Part shown: piece after piece, positions 8,939 through 17,696 of the stretch
Numbering within the stretch: the stretch's first letter is position 1
Layout of the letters: each line of letters starts with the position of its first letter
DNA from: Ectopseudomonas khazarica
GTDB lineage: Bacteria; Pseudomonadota; Gammaproteobacteria; Pseudomonadales; Pseudomonadaceae
Direction: 5' to 3'
Length of the DNA stretch: 64,000 nucleotides
Assembly (NCBI RefSeq): GCF_004521985.1
Contig: NZ_SBHZ01000001.1
Location: 1 to 64,000 of the forward strand
Notes under the pieces: generated by a model
Told to the model about the DNA's origin: nothing
Seen by the model: only the letters and a program-made list of their open reading frames with translations
Databases searched by the model: none
Position numbers and translations under genes: made by a program

Positions 8939-10003
8939 CTAGGACGGTTTTTCCGGCGTTGCCGTCGTCGTCACGGTTTTGCTCAGGTGCACGCGCAGGC
9001 CATGCACCAGCAGGGCGACGGTCAAGGCCAGGGCGACGCCGATCAGCGCATTGAGCAGGCGCACTTCCGCCAGGTGCCAGTCCCTGGCCAGGCTTTCGGT
9101 CAGCAGCACGAAGCACAGGCTGGTCTGCAGCACGAACAGGCCATAGTGGTTGGCCTGCAGGGCGCGGCTAAGGAAGACCAGCAGCAGGAGCGTGCCGACC
9201 ATCACCGGCGGGCTCTGCAGGCTGTGTCCGAAGGCGATCAGCAGGCCTGCTGCGGCCAGGCTGGCGAGGCTGGCCTGCAGGGCGCGCACCAGGCTGCCCT
9301 GGAATTCCAGTTGCAGGGTGGTGATGACGGTCAGGGTCAGCCAGTAACCGCGTGACAGTCCGGCCAGGTTGACCAGCAGGCCCGAGGCCGAGAAGGCGAG
9401 CACGCAGGCCAGCGCGTGCAGCCGCCATTGCTGGCGCGGCAAGCGCTGGGCATGGCGCTTGAGTACCTTGAGAACGCTGATGAAACGCGGCATGTAGGGC
9501 CACATGCGCAGGCCGTGTACGCCGCGCAAGCCGAAGGCCAGCAGCATGACCCAGAGCCCGCCGAGGATGAACAGCATGGCCACGGCGTAAGGGTTGTGCA
9601 GATGGCCGGTGCCGAATTGCCCCTGGCCCAGGCACAGGCAGATGCACAGGCCGATGCCCAGCTTGCCGGCTTCGCTGCCGAAGCGTTGCAGCCAGGCCAG
9701 CAGCAGGCCGAAGGCGGCGAAAATGCCCAGGCTGATCAACGGATGCGTGGCCGCCCAGAAGCCCAGCCCGGCACTGCAGGCACCCAGCAGGGTGAGCAGC
9801 AGCATGCGCAGCATGCCGAAGCGATGCAGGGGGTTGGCCTGTGCTGCCTGGAACGCGCCCGCAGAGGCCCACAGGAAGCCGGTATGGGCGGTGAACAGAC
9901 CCAGCAGCAGGGGCAGTGCGCAGCCCAGCCCGGCGACGACGGCCGGGCCCCATGCCGGCGGGCCGGCATGCCAGGTGAAACTGCTGCGGATCAGGTTCTT
10001 CAT
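8939..10003 (-). CDS. FUSC-family inner-membrane protein (aromatic acid exporter-like)
   Basis: A 354-residue integral membrane protein with two blocks of closely spaced hydrophobic helices separated by a basic cytoplasmic stretch ([18 protein letters not shown]), the layout of FUSC/YccS/AaeB-type permease domains. It is half the length of full-size members and lacks their large soluble domain. Its ATG overlaps the stop of the dGTPase-like gene by 4 bases (ATGA), so the two are almost certainly co-translated. Substrate unknown; exporter function is inferred from the family only. Confidence 0.75.
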   Translation of the reverse strand: MKNLIRSSFTWHAGPPAWGPAVVAGLGCALPLLLGLFTAHTGFLWASAGAFQAAQANPLHRFGMLRMLLLTLLGACSAGLGFWAATHPLISLGIFAAFGLLLAWLQRFGSEAGKLGIGLCICLCLGQGQFGTGHLHNPYAVAMLFILGGLWVMLLAFGLRGVHGLRMWPYMPRFISVLKVLKRHAQRLPRQQWRLHALACVLAFSASGLLVNLAGLSRGYWLTLTVITTLQLEFQGSLVRALQASLASLAAAGLLIAFGHSLQSPPVMVGTLLLLVFLSRALQANHYGLFVLQTSLCFVLLTESLARDWHLAEVRLLNALIGVALALTVALLVHGLRVHLSKTVTTTATPEKPS

Positions 10004-11331
10004 GAGGTCGCGGAACGCCCGGTCATTTCTCTCGCCATTTCCGTAGCGTAGCTGTCGGTCATGCCGGCGATGAAATCGATGACCCGCATGAACGAGCGGT
10101 ACAGCGGCCAGCCGGGTTCCGGGGCGTAGTAGCTGAGCAGATCGAGGATGCGCCGGTGCTTGAACGACAGCGGGCGGCCGCTGTGCTGCTCCAGCGCCGC
10201 GCCGCAGAACGCGTTGAGGAGAATCTCCAGGGTGGTGTACGCGCCGATCTCGTGCAGGGTCTTGCGCTTGTCGTGGAAGATCTTCTCCCGGGCCAGTGAC
10301 TTGGCGCTCTGCACGCAGTGCTTGGCCGCGCCGTGCATGTGCTCGACCAGATCGCCCTGCAGGCGCCCGGCAAGCAGATCGTGCTGCTGTTCGACGAAGG
10401 CGTTGGCGGCGGCATTGGTCAGGTGCTCGATGGCCTTGCCGCGCAGGATCGCCAGTTTGCGTCGCCGCGAGTCCCGTGGGCCGAGCTGGCGATAGGTTTC
10501 CGGCAGGTCATCGCCCACCAGGGCGAGCAGCAGCGCCTCGACTTCGGCATAGTCGAGCAGCTCCATCTCCACGCCATCTTCCAGGTCGATCAGGCCGTAG
10601 CAGATGTCATCCGCCGCCTCCATCAGGTACACCAGCGGGTGGCGCGCCCAGCGCTGCGCCTCCAGCTGGGGCAGCTCGAGCTTGGCGGCGATCTGTTCGA
10701 GCAGCGGCAGCTCGCTCTGGTAGCAGCCGAACTTGTGCTTCTTGTAGCCCAGCGCTTCAGCGTGGCGGGCCGTCCAGGGGTATTTGAGGTAGCTGCCCAG
10801 GGTGGCGTAGGTCAGCCGTGTGCCGCCGTCGAACTGGTGGTACTCCAGCTGGGTGAGGACGCGGAAACCCTGGGCATTGCCTTCGAAATTGAGGAAGTCG
10901 CCGCGCTCGGCGTCGCTCATCGCATCCAGCCAGCCGCGTGCCGCCGCCTGCTGGAACCAGTGGCGGATGGCATCTTCTCCGGAATGGCCGAATGGCGGGT
11001 TGCCGATGTCATGGGCCAGGCAGGCCGACTGCACGACCATGCCCAGATCGCTTGGCGTGCACCAGCTGGGCAGCGTCTCGCGCAGCATCTCGCCCACGCG
11101 CATGGCCAGCGACCGCCCGACGCAACTGACCTCCAGCGAGTGGGTCAGGCGGGTATGGATATGGTCGTTGCTCGAGACCGGGTGCACCTGCGTCTTGCGC
11201 CCCAGGCGGCGAAAGGCACCGGAGAAGATGATGCGGTCGTGGTCTTTGTGGAAGGGGCTGCGCCCGAGCTCGTCAGAGCTGGGGGCGGGTTTGCCGAGAC
11301 GTTCGCGGGTGAGCAGGGTATGCCAATCCAA
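10000..11331 (-). CDS. dGTP triphosphohydrolase-like protein (HD domain)
   Basis: HD-domain nucleotidohydrolase of the deoxyguanosinetriphosphatase-like family (type 2), 443 residues, the usual size for Pseudomonas. It likely removes triphosphate from dNTPs; true substrate range is unproven. Metal-binding motifs are visible: RLTHSLEVS (about 62) and [14 protein letters not shown] (about 107). I choose the TTG at 11331 ([13 protein letters not shown]) because family homology begins there; the open frame extends about 90 codons upstream with low-complexity, non-conserved sequence. Overlaps the FUSC gene by ATGA. Confidence 0.88.
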   Translation of the reverse strand: MDWHTLLTRERLGKPAPSSDELGRSPFHKDHDRIIFSGAFRRLGRKTQVHPVSSNDHIHTRLTHSLEVSCVGRSLAMRVGEMLRETLPSWCTPSDLGMVVQSACLAHDIGNPPFGHSGEDAIRHWFQQAAARGWLDAMSDAERGDFLNFEGNAQGFRVLTQLEYHQFDGGTRLTYATLGSYLKYPWTARHAEALGYKKHKFGCYQSELPLLEQIAAKLELPQLEAQRWARHPLVYLMEAADDICYGLIDLEDGVEMELLDYAEVEALLLALVGDDLPETYRQLGPRDSRRRKLAILRGKAIEHLTNAAANAFVEQQHDLLAGRLQGDLVEHMHGAAKHCVQSAKSLAREKIFHDKRKTLHEIGAYTTLEILLNAFCGAALEQHSGRPLSFKHRRILDLLSYYAPEPGWPLYRSFMRVIDFIAGMTDSYATEMAREMTGRSATS

Positions 11332-11585
11332 GGCCGATCCTCGCCTGTTGATCCGGGCTCCTAGCTTGGGTGTTCGAGCGGGCGCCTGCAAGTGCAGGGT
11401 GCCGATGGGGGCGATGTTTCCGCTCTGCGTCGGGTGCCGCTGAGTCGCTGCCTCTAGTCCATATCGACGATGCACGGCAGGACGCTCTGCGTATGCTGAC
11501 TGCGCATTGCCGGCCCGATATTCGTCAGGCGCCTGCTGCCAATCGCCTTGGCACCTTGCAGTGTACCGCCAACAGGAGTTCCTCG

Positions 11586-12368
11586 ATGTCATCGACTCAC
11601 GCACCTGCCGCCCTCACCAGCCCGGTCATCGTGACGGGGGCTGCCTCGGGCATTGGCCTGGCGTGCGCCGAGTTACTGGCTGAGGCCGGCAGGCCCGTGG
11701 CGCTGTGGGACCTGCAGGTCGACAAGGCGATCGTTGAAGCGGTGCGCATCAGCGAGACCACCGGAGTGGCGACGACCAGTCTGGGCGTCGATGTGGCGGA
11801 CCTCGGCCAGGTGACTCGGGCGATCGACCAGAGCCGCGCAGCGCTGGGCACCATTGGCGGCCTGGTGCACGCTGCCGGCGTTCCCGGTACCTGCCCGCTG
11901 GAACAGCTGAGCCCGGCTGCCTGGGCGCAGGTGATGGATATCAACCTGCGTTGCTGGCCGTTCATGATTCAGGCCTTGCTGGAGGACTTCAAGGTCAGCA
12001 AGGGGGCCGCCTGCGTGGGGATCGCCTCGATCAACGCCACCCTCGGCAATGCCTTCAACCCTACCTACAGTGCCTCCAAGGCCGGCATGCTCGGCCTGAA
12101 CCGCGCCTTGGCCGATGAGCTGGCGCGCTTTGGCATTCGCATCAACGCCGTCTCGCCAGGCCAGATCATGACCCAGATGATCGCCGATGCCATCGCGGCA
12201 GCGTCGACGGGGCTCAAGGAGCGTTTCGAGAGCCGCATCCTCCTGGGGCGCCTCGGTCAGCCACGTGAAGTGGCGACTGCCGTGCGCTTCCTGCTGTCGT
12301 CCGAGGCCAGCTACATCACCGGCGCCGAGCTGGTGGTCGATGGCGGCAATATCTCCTCGCAGCGCTGA
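11586..12368 (+). CDS. Short-chain dehydrogenase/reductase (SDR)
   Basis: Classical SDR oxidoreductase of 260 residues with a Rossmann fold. Visible signatures: cofactor loop TGAASGIG, the HAAG version of the NNAG motif, and the catalytic pair YSASK (Tyr-x-x-x-Lys), followed by [10 protein letters not shown] and the C-terminal [15 protein letters not shown] at 11586 is preceded by an AACAGGAG Shine-Dalgarno; the frame is open upstream, but that part is not SDR-like. Substrate unknown. Divergent from the dGTPase-like gene with a 254-bp gap, and not obviously in an operon. Confidence 0.9.
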   Translation: MSSTHAPAALTSPVIVTGAASGIGLACAELLAEAGRPVALWDLQVDKAIVEAVRISETTGVATTSLGVDVADLGQVTRAIDQSRAALGTIGGLVHAAGVPGTCPLEQLSPAAWAQVMDINLRCWPFMIQALLEDFKVSKGAACVGIASINATLGNAFNPTYSASKAGMLGLNRALADELARFGIRINAVSPGQIMTQMIADAIAAASTGLKERFESRILLGRLGQPREVATAVRFLLSSEASYITGAELVVDGGNISSQR

Positions 12369-12432
12369 CTGCTGGGCTCGTCGCCCCGTGCGGGCCCGAG
12401 TGATCGGCCATGCAGAAACAGGGATGGGTCGG

Positions 12433-13596
12433 TCAGAGCCCGGCGGCGTCGATGTCCACCAGCAGCAGGCGCCGGCCGTTGTCGATGAACTGGCCGGCCG
12501 TCAGGCAGTACTGGTTGCTGGTGGCGTCGCGGTAGGTGGTGGAAAGCGTCAGGCGGCGCTCCTCCCAGCCTTCGGCGAGCAGCTGGTAGAAGTACGGGCG
12601 CCACGACCAGTTGTGGCCCAGATAGCGGTCGTCGGCGTGCCAGGACTGCTGGCGCCACTCCAGGTTCGGCGTGAGCTGGGTGCCGTGACGGTCGCACTGG
12701 TAGATGCGCAGCAGCCACGGGTAGTTGTCGGGGGCCTTCAGGCTGGAGGCCGGGGCGCCGCTTTCCGCCCACAGTTTCAGCTCGCCCATCAGTTCGGCCA
12801 GTTGCTGGCGCAGGTTGACCAGGCGCGCCCGCTCGGCCAGTTTCTGTTGCACGTAGCTGTCGCGCAGACGGGCGAAGCGGCCGACGAAGGCGTCGCTGGC
12901 GAACAGCTCCACTTCCGGCTTGGCGAACAGGAAACCCTGCACGTAGCGGGCGCCGCACTCCAGCGCGAAGTTCAGTTCCGCCTCGGTTTCCACGCCCTCG
13001 GCGATGATCCAGCAGCCGGTCTTCTCCGCCATCTGCGCGAGGGCCTTGACCACCTCGCCACTGGGGCCGCCCCGCGCGGCCTCCTGGAACAGGCGCATGT
13101 CCAGCTTGAGAATGTCCGGCTGCAGCGCCAGGACACGGTCGAGCTGCGAGTAGCCGGCACCGAAGTCGTCGATGGCGATGCGTGCGCCGGCCTCGCGGTA
13201 GCGCGACACCACGTCGGGCAGGCGCTGGCTGGCGCCGCCCAGCTCGGTGATCTCGAAGACGATGCGTGTCGGGTCGATGGCGCTGCGCTGCAGCTGGATC
13301 AGGCTCGGCAGCGGTTGCGCCGGGCGCAGGCGGCTGATCCAGCGAGGGGAGATGTTGAGGCTGAGGAACCAGTCCGCCGGCGCCTGATGGAAGCGGCGCA
13401 AGGCATCCTCGCGAACCTGGCGGTCGAGTCGGCGCAGCGCCGCCGGTGGCGTTTTCGGATCGGCGAACAGTGGCCCGGCCGAGTGCATCCGGCCATCGGC
13501 GTCACGCAGGCGAGCCAGCGCCTCGACACCTGCGATACGGCCCGTGGCGGTGTCGATGAAGGGTTGGAAGACGGCGAAAGGCAGTCCGTCGATCAC
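12433..13596 (-). CDS. EAL-domain protein with C-terminal sensory domain
   Basis: Soluble protein of 387 residues. The N-terminal EAL domain (about 1-245) has an intact signature EALARL (E25-A26-L27), NISPRWIS, FEITE, DDFGAGYS (about 142) and AEGVETEAELNF, so c-di-GMP phosphodiesterase activity is plausible. A coiled linker (about 255-290) leads to a C-terminal region with YPWLLRIYQCDRHGTQLTPN and GHNWSWRPYFYQL, resembling the PAS/Cache-like domain C-terminal to EAL in YkuI-type proteins. No transmembrane helix. The domain name for the C-terminus is from memory. Confidence 0.85.
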   Translation of the reverse strand: MIDGLPFAVFQPFIDTATGRIAGVEALARLRDADGRMHSAGPLFADPKTPPAALRRLDRQVREDALRRFHQAPADWFLSLNISPRWISRLRPAQPLPSLIQLQRSAIDPTRIVFEITELGGASQRLPDVVSRYREAGARIAIDDFGAGYSQLDRVLALQPDILKLDMRLFQEAARGGPSGEVVKALAQMAEKTGCWIIAEGVETEAELNFALECGARYVQGFLFAKPEVELFASDAFVGRFARLRDSYVQQKLAERARLVNLRQQLAELMGELKLWAESGAPASSLKAPDNYPWLLRIYQCDRHGTQLTPNLEWRQQSWHADDRYLGHNWSWRPYFYQLLAEGWEERRLTLSTTYRDATSNQYCLTAGQFIDNGRRLLLVDIDAAGL

Positions 13597-13710
13597 CTGG
13601 GTGTCCTTAGCGTCAGCGGTTGAGCCACCGAGTGGTGGAGGATCACTCGAGCAAGCAAGATCGCGGCCAGCTCAGGACTAGACCAGCCATGCTGGCCGTT
13701 TGCCTGCCTT

Positions 13711-13998
13711 TCAGCGACGTCGCAGGAGTGGCGCGACGATCAGCGCCAGGCGCGCCCAGCGACGCCAGCCCCGTTTGCCGCCCAGCAGGCCGGCCAGCGC
13801 CAGCACGCCGCCGGTGAGCAACAATGGTGCATTGCCGGTGCGCAGGCGTTTGCCGTATTCGCGCACCTGCTGCAGCGGTTCGCTGATCTGCAGCACTTCA
13901 TGGCGCACCTCCTGGCGATGCATTTCCAGGCGCATGCGCAGCACGGCCTTGCGCAACTGGCGGCGCGAAGCGCCCGGGGGCAGGGTAGGCAGGGTCAT
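13711..13998 (-). CDS. YqjK-like small membrane-associated protein
   Basis: Protein of 95 residues, last gene of a coupled trio. ATG at 13998 overlaps the preceding stop as ATGA. The N-terminal half is highly charged (RRQLRKAVLRMRLEMHRQE), followed by a short hydrophobic segment (APLLLTGGVLALAGLLG) and a basic tail ending RRR. Order and character match the yqjK position of the enterobacterial yqjD-yqjE-yqjK cluster; sequence similarity is weak, so the name rests on context. Confidence 0.7.
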   Translation of the reverse strand: MTLPTLPPGASRRQLRKAVLRMRLEMHRQEVRHEVLQISEPLQQVREYGKRLRTGNAPLLLTGGVLALAGLLGGKRGWRRWARLALIVAPLLRRR

Positions 13999-14366
13999 GG
14001 CAGCAGTTGCTCGCGGTCTCGTTGCAGTTCCTCCAGGCTGGCGCTGAAGGGCGGTTCTGCGTTGCGCAGGCTGAGCAGCAGCCAGGCGACGCAGCCGAGC
14101 AGGCCCAGGCCGTAGAACAGGCACAGGCCGATGGCGACTTCCAGGCGATGGCTGTCCCAGTAGAGGATCAGCAGCAGCGCGGACAGACCGATCAGCAGCA
14201 GCAGGGCGAAGCCCAGGCACAGTCCGCCCAGAAGCAGCGAGCGCAGGGCCTGGTTGCGCTGGTCTTCGAGTTCGTGGGCGAACAGTGCCACGTGCCCCTG
14301 CAGCAGGCCCAGCAGCGCTGCGCCGAGGCGACGTGGCGATGGCCCGGTGGGCGTGGGCGCGCTCAA
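13995..14366 (-). CDS. YqjE-like phage-holin-family membrane protein
   Basis: Protein of 123 residues with two strong hydrophobic helices (about 45-70 and 77-103) after an amphipathic region (LGLLQGHVALFAHELEDQR), the form of YqjE/holin-superfamily III proteins. I place the start at the TTG at 14366, whose last bases form the upstream gene's stop (TTGA overlap). A longer frame exists but would overlap that gene in another frame. Its own stop overlaps the next ATG. Role unknown; yqjD-type clusters are linked to stress and ribosome/membrane association. Confidence 0.78.
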   Translation of the reverse strand: MSAPTPTGPSPRRLGAALLGLLQGHVALFAHELEDQRNQALRSLLLGGLCLGFALLLLIGLSALLLILYWDSHRLEVAIGLCLFYGLGLLGCVAWLLLSLRNAEPPFSASLEELQRDREQLLP

Positions 14367-14680
14367 CGGCGGCTGATCAGCAGGCCGATGACCAGGCCGA
14401 TGGCGGCCGACAGACCCAGTGCCTGCCACGGGTGCTTGTGCACGTAGTCCTCGGTGGCATCGACCGCGATCTTGCCTTGCTCGCGCACGCCGGCCTCGGC
14501 CTTGTGCAGCGTGTCGCGGGCGCGGCCCAGACTGCTGCGGATGTCGTCACGCAGCGCCTCGGCTTGCTCGCCGGCCAGGCTGGCGGAGTGTTGCAGGAGC
14601 TTTTCGGTGTCGCTGACCAAAGCCTGGAATTCATCCAGCAGGGCGTCCTTGGTGCTAGGCGTAGCGGCTTTGCGTGGCAT
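14363..14680 (-). CDS. YqjD/ElaB-family (DUF883) membrane-anchored protein
   Basis: Protein of 105 residues. A long helical, charged N-terminal part (ALLDEFQALVSDTEKLLQHSASLAGEQAEAL and further) is followed by the DUF883 signature DYVHKHPWQALGLSAAIGLVIGLLISRR, a C-terminal tail anchor. E. coli relatives bind ribosomes and localise them to the membrane in stationary phase. ATG at 14680 is chosen over an upstream in-frame start because the conserved helix starts soon after. First gene of the coupled yqjD/E/K-like operon. Confidence 0.85.
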   Translation of the reverse strand: MPRKAATPSTKDALLDEFQALVSDTEKLLQHSASLAGEQAEALRDDIRSSLGRARDTLHKAEAGVREQGKIAVDATEDYVHKHPWQALGLSAAIGLVIGLLISRR

Positions 14681-14774
14681 AGAGCAGTCCTCTGCGTAGG
14701 GTGTGTAAGGGTTACGAGTGTTCTGCGGCGCGAGGGTTCCAAAAGGATAGTCGGGAAGTGACTGGCTTGGCGTT

Positions 14775-14790
14775 TGGTATAGCGCTTGCA
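14775..14790 (+). promoter_or_regulatory. Candidate sigma-54 promoter upstream of the ammonium transporter
   Basis: TGGTATAGCGCTTGCA fits the sigma-54 consensus TGGYRYRN4TTGCW at every position, with GG at -24 and GC at -12 in correct spacing and orientation towards the transporter. It would give a leader of about 250 bases. No clear NtrC site was seen upstream, so this remains a pattern match. Confidence 0.45.
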
Positions 14791-15050
14791 ACTTGTCGGT
14801 GCGCGAGGGTGGCCGAATGCTCCCTGATGGGGCTGTTTCGGCCTGGCTCAGGATGGCCGGATTCGCACATAACTATTTGATTAACAAGAATTAAGCATCG
14901 ATTGACGAGTTTCTGGTGGTGCCATTTTGGGGCCGCCTGCCAGCACTCTTCGAGGGCGCGCACAATCGCCTGGCTGCATTGTGGTGCGTGATTTCGGGGT
15001 CGTGCCTTCGTTTGGTGCCTTTTCTTCTGCCTCTGGAGTTTTCTCGCCCG

Positions 15051-16259
15051 ATGGAAAACATCAACAGTGCCGTGGCCACGCTGATCCACGGCTCCAATAC
15101 CCTGTTCATCCTGCTGGGTGCGATCATGGTTCTGGCCATGCATGCCGGCTTCGCCTTTCTCGAAGTGGGGACGGTACGGCAGAAGAACCAGGTCAACGCG
15201 CTCTCCAAGATTCTCTCGGACTTCGCCATCTCGGCCCTGGCCTATTTCTTCATCGGCTACTGGATCGCCTACGGCATCACCTTCCTCGAGCCAGCCGCAG
15301 TGTTGACCGAGAACCACGGCTATGGGCTGGTGAAGTTCTTCTTCCTGCTGACCTTCGCCGCTGCCATTCCGGCGATCATCTCCGGCGGTATCGCCGAACG
15401 GGCCAAGTTCGGTCCGCAGCTGTGCGCCACGGCGCTGATCGTCGCCTTCGTCTATCCCTTCTTCGAGGGCATGATCTGGAACGGCAACTACGGCCTGCAG
15501 GCCTGGCTGGAGGGGCGCTTCGGTGCGGGCTTCCATGACTTCGCCGGGTCGGTGGTGGTCCACGCGGTAGGTGGCTGGCTGGCGTTCGGCGCGGTGACGC
15601 TGCTGGGGCGCCGTAATGGCCGCTATCGCGATGGCAAGCTGGTCGCCATGGCACCGTCGAACATCCCGTTCCTGGCGCTGGGCTCGTGGATCCTGATCAT
15701 CGGCTGGTTCGGCTTCAACGTGATGAGTGCGCAGACCCTTGAGGGCGTCAGCGGGCTGGTCGCCGTCAACTCGCTGATGGCCATGGTCGGCGGTACCGTC
15801 GCAGCGTTGCTGGTCGGGCGCAACGACCCGGGCTTCCTGCACAACGGCCCCCTGGCCGGCCTGGTGGCCGTCTGTGCCGGTTCGGACCTGATGCATCCGG
15901 TGGGGGCACTGGTCACAGGGGCCATCGCCGGCGCGCTGTTCGTCTGGGCATTCACCGCGACCCAGGTGAAGTGGAAGATCGACGACGTGCTCGGCGTATG
16001 GCCGCTGCATGGCCTGTGCGGGGTGTGGGGCGGCATCGCCTGCGGCATCTTCGGCCTCGAGGCCCTGGGCGGTCTGGGCGGGGTGAGCCTGGCCAGCCAG
16101 GTGATCGGTACTGCGCTGGGCGTTGCGGTGGCCCTGGCCGGCGGTTTCCTGGTGTATGGCGTGCTCAAGGCATCCCTGGGTATCCGTCTCAGTCAGGAGG
16201 AGGAGTACAACGGCGCCGACCTCTCGATTCACAAGATCGGTGCGGTCAGCCAGGACTGA
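15051..16259 (+). CDS. amt: Ammonium transporter (Amt/MEP/Rh family)
   Basis: Inner-membrane ammonium channel of 402 residues with about 11 hydrophobic helices and no extra C-terminal domain. ATG at 15051 (MENINSAVATLIHGSN) is chosen because the conserved extracellular N-terminus begins there. The twin pore histidines are visible: VVVHAVGGW (about H169) and LHGLCGVWGG (about H320), plus AFLEVGTVRQKNQ and the DDVLGVWPLHG block. The usual PII partner gene glnK is not adjacent, so this looks like a stand-alone paralogue. It ends at a strong terminator. Confidence 0.93.
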   Translation: MENINSAVATLIHGSNTLFILLGAIMVLAMHAGFAFLEVGTVRQKNQVNALSKILSDFAISALAYFFIGYWIAYGITFLEPAAVLTENHGYGLVKFFFLLTFAAAIPAIISGGIAERAKFGPQLCATALIVAFVYPFFEGMIWNGNYGLQAWLEGRFGAGFHDFAGSVVVHAVGGWLAFGAVTLLGRRNGRYRDGKLVAMAPSNIPFLALGSWILIIGWFGFNVMSAQTLEGVSGLVAVNSLMAMVGGTVAALLVGRNDPGFLHNGPLAGLVAVCAGSDLMHPVGALVTGAIAGALFVWAFTATQVKWKIDDVLGVWPLHGLCGVWGGIACGIFGLEALGGLGGVSLASQVIGTALGVAVALAGGFLVYGVLKASLGIRLSQEEEYNGADLSIHKIGAVSQD

Positions 16260-16280
16260 GCACGGCGCCGCGAGGCTGGG

Positions 16281-16318
16281 GCAATAAAAAACCGGGCACT
16301 TGCCCGGTTTTTTATTGC
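16281..16318. terminator. Strong bidirectional rho-independent terminator
   Basis: Near-perfect palindrome: ACCGGGCA/TGCCCGGT core flanked by A6 on the left and T6 on the right, so it terminates both amt (rightward) and the DUF3108 gene (leftward). Confidence 0.93.
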
Positions 16319-16326
16319 CTGTGAGA

Positions 16327-17043
16327 TCAGTCGCGGCGACCTTCGACCTGCTTGCCGTCGACCGTGCCTTCCTTGAGCATGATCTGGTATTCCTTGCCGT
16401 CGGTTTCCACCTGGTGCAGGCGCACCAGCAGGTGCCCCCAGTCCTTGGCGAACCACAGCACGGTCTTGCGGCTGCTCTGCGTGGGGTCACGGACGCGCTC
16501 GACCTTGATCGCATCGATCAGGCCGGCCTTGGTGCGCACCACTTCCTCGCCGAGCACGCGGAAGTCGTAGGTCTCGATCTCGTCGCCATCGACCACCTGG
16601 TAGCTGACGCTCTTCTTGCCGGCGGCGACGTCCTGTTGCAGGGCGATCTGGTAGGTCGACTTGTCCAGCAGGCCACGATTGAGCGGGAAGGTCACGGCGT
16701 CGCCACGGTCATTGCCGATGACTTGCTTCTGCTCCCAGTCGAAGTCCTGCTCGACCTTCTTGCCCTTGCCCAGACCGCTGCGATTCAGGCGGTAGGTCAA
16801 CGGCATGAGGGTCTGGTTGTCGACCCGGAAGGTGCTCTCCTCGGTCAGGCCGGCGACCAGCATCGAGGCTTCGAAGTTGAGGGTCCAGCGGCCGTCGGCA
16901 TCCTGCTTGAGGCTGCGTTCGGCGCTGCCGCTGACGGGCAGCTGTTTCCAGTCCGCGGTGTAGCTGGCGGAGAAGGGCAGCAGGTCTTCGGCAAGAGCGG
17001 GCAGGCTGAGCAGGGTCAGGGCGAACAGCAGGGCACGACGCAT
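16327..17043 (-). CDS. DUF3108-domain exported protein
   Basis: Protein of 238 residues with a clear signal peptide (MRRALLFALTLLSLPALA, cut after ALA). The mature part has the DUF3108 pattern: FSASYTADWKQLPVSG at the start, the central TYRLNRSGLGKGKKVEQDFDW and the C-terminal WFAKDWGHLLVRLHQVETDGKEYQIML. Periplasmic or envelope location is expected; no activity is established. It sits 8 bp downstream of purN on the same strand, an arrangement common in Pseudomonas, and shares the terminator at 16281-16318. Confidence 0.85.
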   Translation of the reverse strand: MRRALLFALTLLSLPALAEDLLPFSASYTADWKQLPVSGSAERSLKQDADGRWTLNFEASMLVAGLTEESTFRVDNQTLMPLTYRLNRSGLGKGKKVEQDFDWEQKQVIGNDRGDAVTFPLNRGLLDKSTYQIALQQDVAAGKKSVSYQVVDGDEIETYDFRVLGEEVVRTKAGLIDAIKVERVRDPTQSSRKTVLWFAKDWGHLLVRLHQVETDGKEYQIMLKEGTVDGKQVEGRRD

Positions 17044-17051
17044 AGAGTCTC

Positions 17052-17696
17052 CTAGGTTCGGATCAGGTGGCCGCCAGCGGGCAGCGGCTTGCCGTCCAGC
17101 ATTGCGCCTTGCGCACCAAGACGCAAGCGACCTTCGGCAAACCAGCGAACCGCCAGCGGGTAGATCGCATGTTCCTGCTGGTGCACGCGACGGGCCAGGC
17201 TCTCGGCCGTGTCGTCCGGCGCGACCGGCAGCACTGCTTGTACGACCAGAGGGCCACCATCGAGTTCCTCGGTGACGAAGTGCACGCTGCAGCCGTGCTC
17301 GGCGTCTCCGGCCTCCAGGGCGCGCTGGTGGGTGTGCAGGCCCTTGTGCCTGGGCAGCAGCGAAGGGTGGATGTTGAGCAGGCGACCGCTGTAGTGGGCG
17401 ACGAAACCAGGGGTGAGGATGCGCATGAAGCCGGCCAGCACCACCAGCTCGGGCTGGTGGGCGTCGATGGCCTGGATCAGTGCGGCATCGAAGGCTTCGC
17501 GGCCATCGAACTGCTTGTGGTCGAGCAGTTCGGTGGCGATGCCAGCCTGCCTGGCGCGTTCCAGGCCATAGGCATCGGCGCGGTTGCAGACCACCGCAGC
17601 GATGCGAGCCGGGTTGCCGTCGTGGGCGATGCTGTCGATCAACGCCTGCAGATTGCTGCCTGAACCGGAGATCAGGACGACGACATTGCAGGGCAT
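17052..17696 (-). CDS. purN: Phosphoribosylglycinamide formyltransferase
   Basis: Uses 10-formyl-tetrahydrofolate to formylate GAR in purine synthesis. 214 residues from the ATG at 17696, which overlaps the purM stop by one base (TGATG). Visible motifs: phosphate-binding ISGSGSNLQAL, AGFMRIL, the catalytic NIHPSLLPRHKGLHTHQ (Asn-His) and the family signature VHFVTEELDGGPLV with its catalytic Asp. The open frame extends upstream into purM, but that part is not conserved. Confidence 0.96.
   Translation of the reverse strand: MPCNVVVLISGSGSNLQALIDSIAHDGNPARIAAVVCNRADAYGLERARQAGIATELLDHKQFDGREAFDAALIQAIDAHQPELVVLAGFMRILTPGFVAHYSGRLLNIHPSLLPRHKGLHTHQRALEAGDAEHGCSVHFVTEELDGGPLVVQAVLPVAPDDTAESLARRVHQQEHAIYPLAVRWFAEGRLRLGAQGAMLDGKPLPAGGHLIRT

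Noticed and set aside
14712..16514. 600-codon minus-strand frame over amt
   Set aside because: It runs through a strong terminator and opposite the complete ammonium transporter; shadow.
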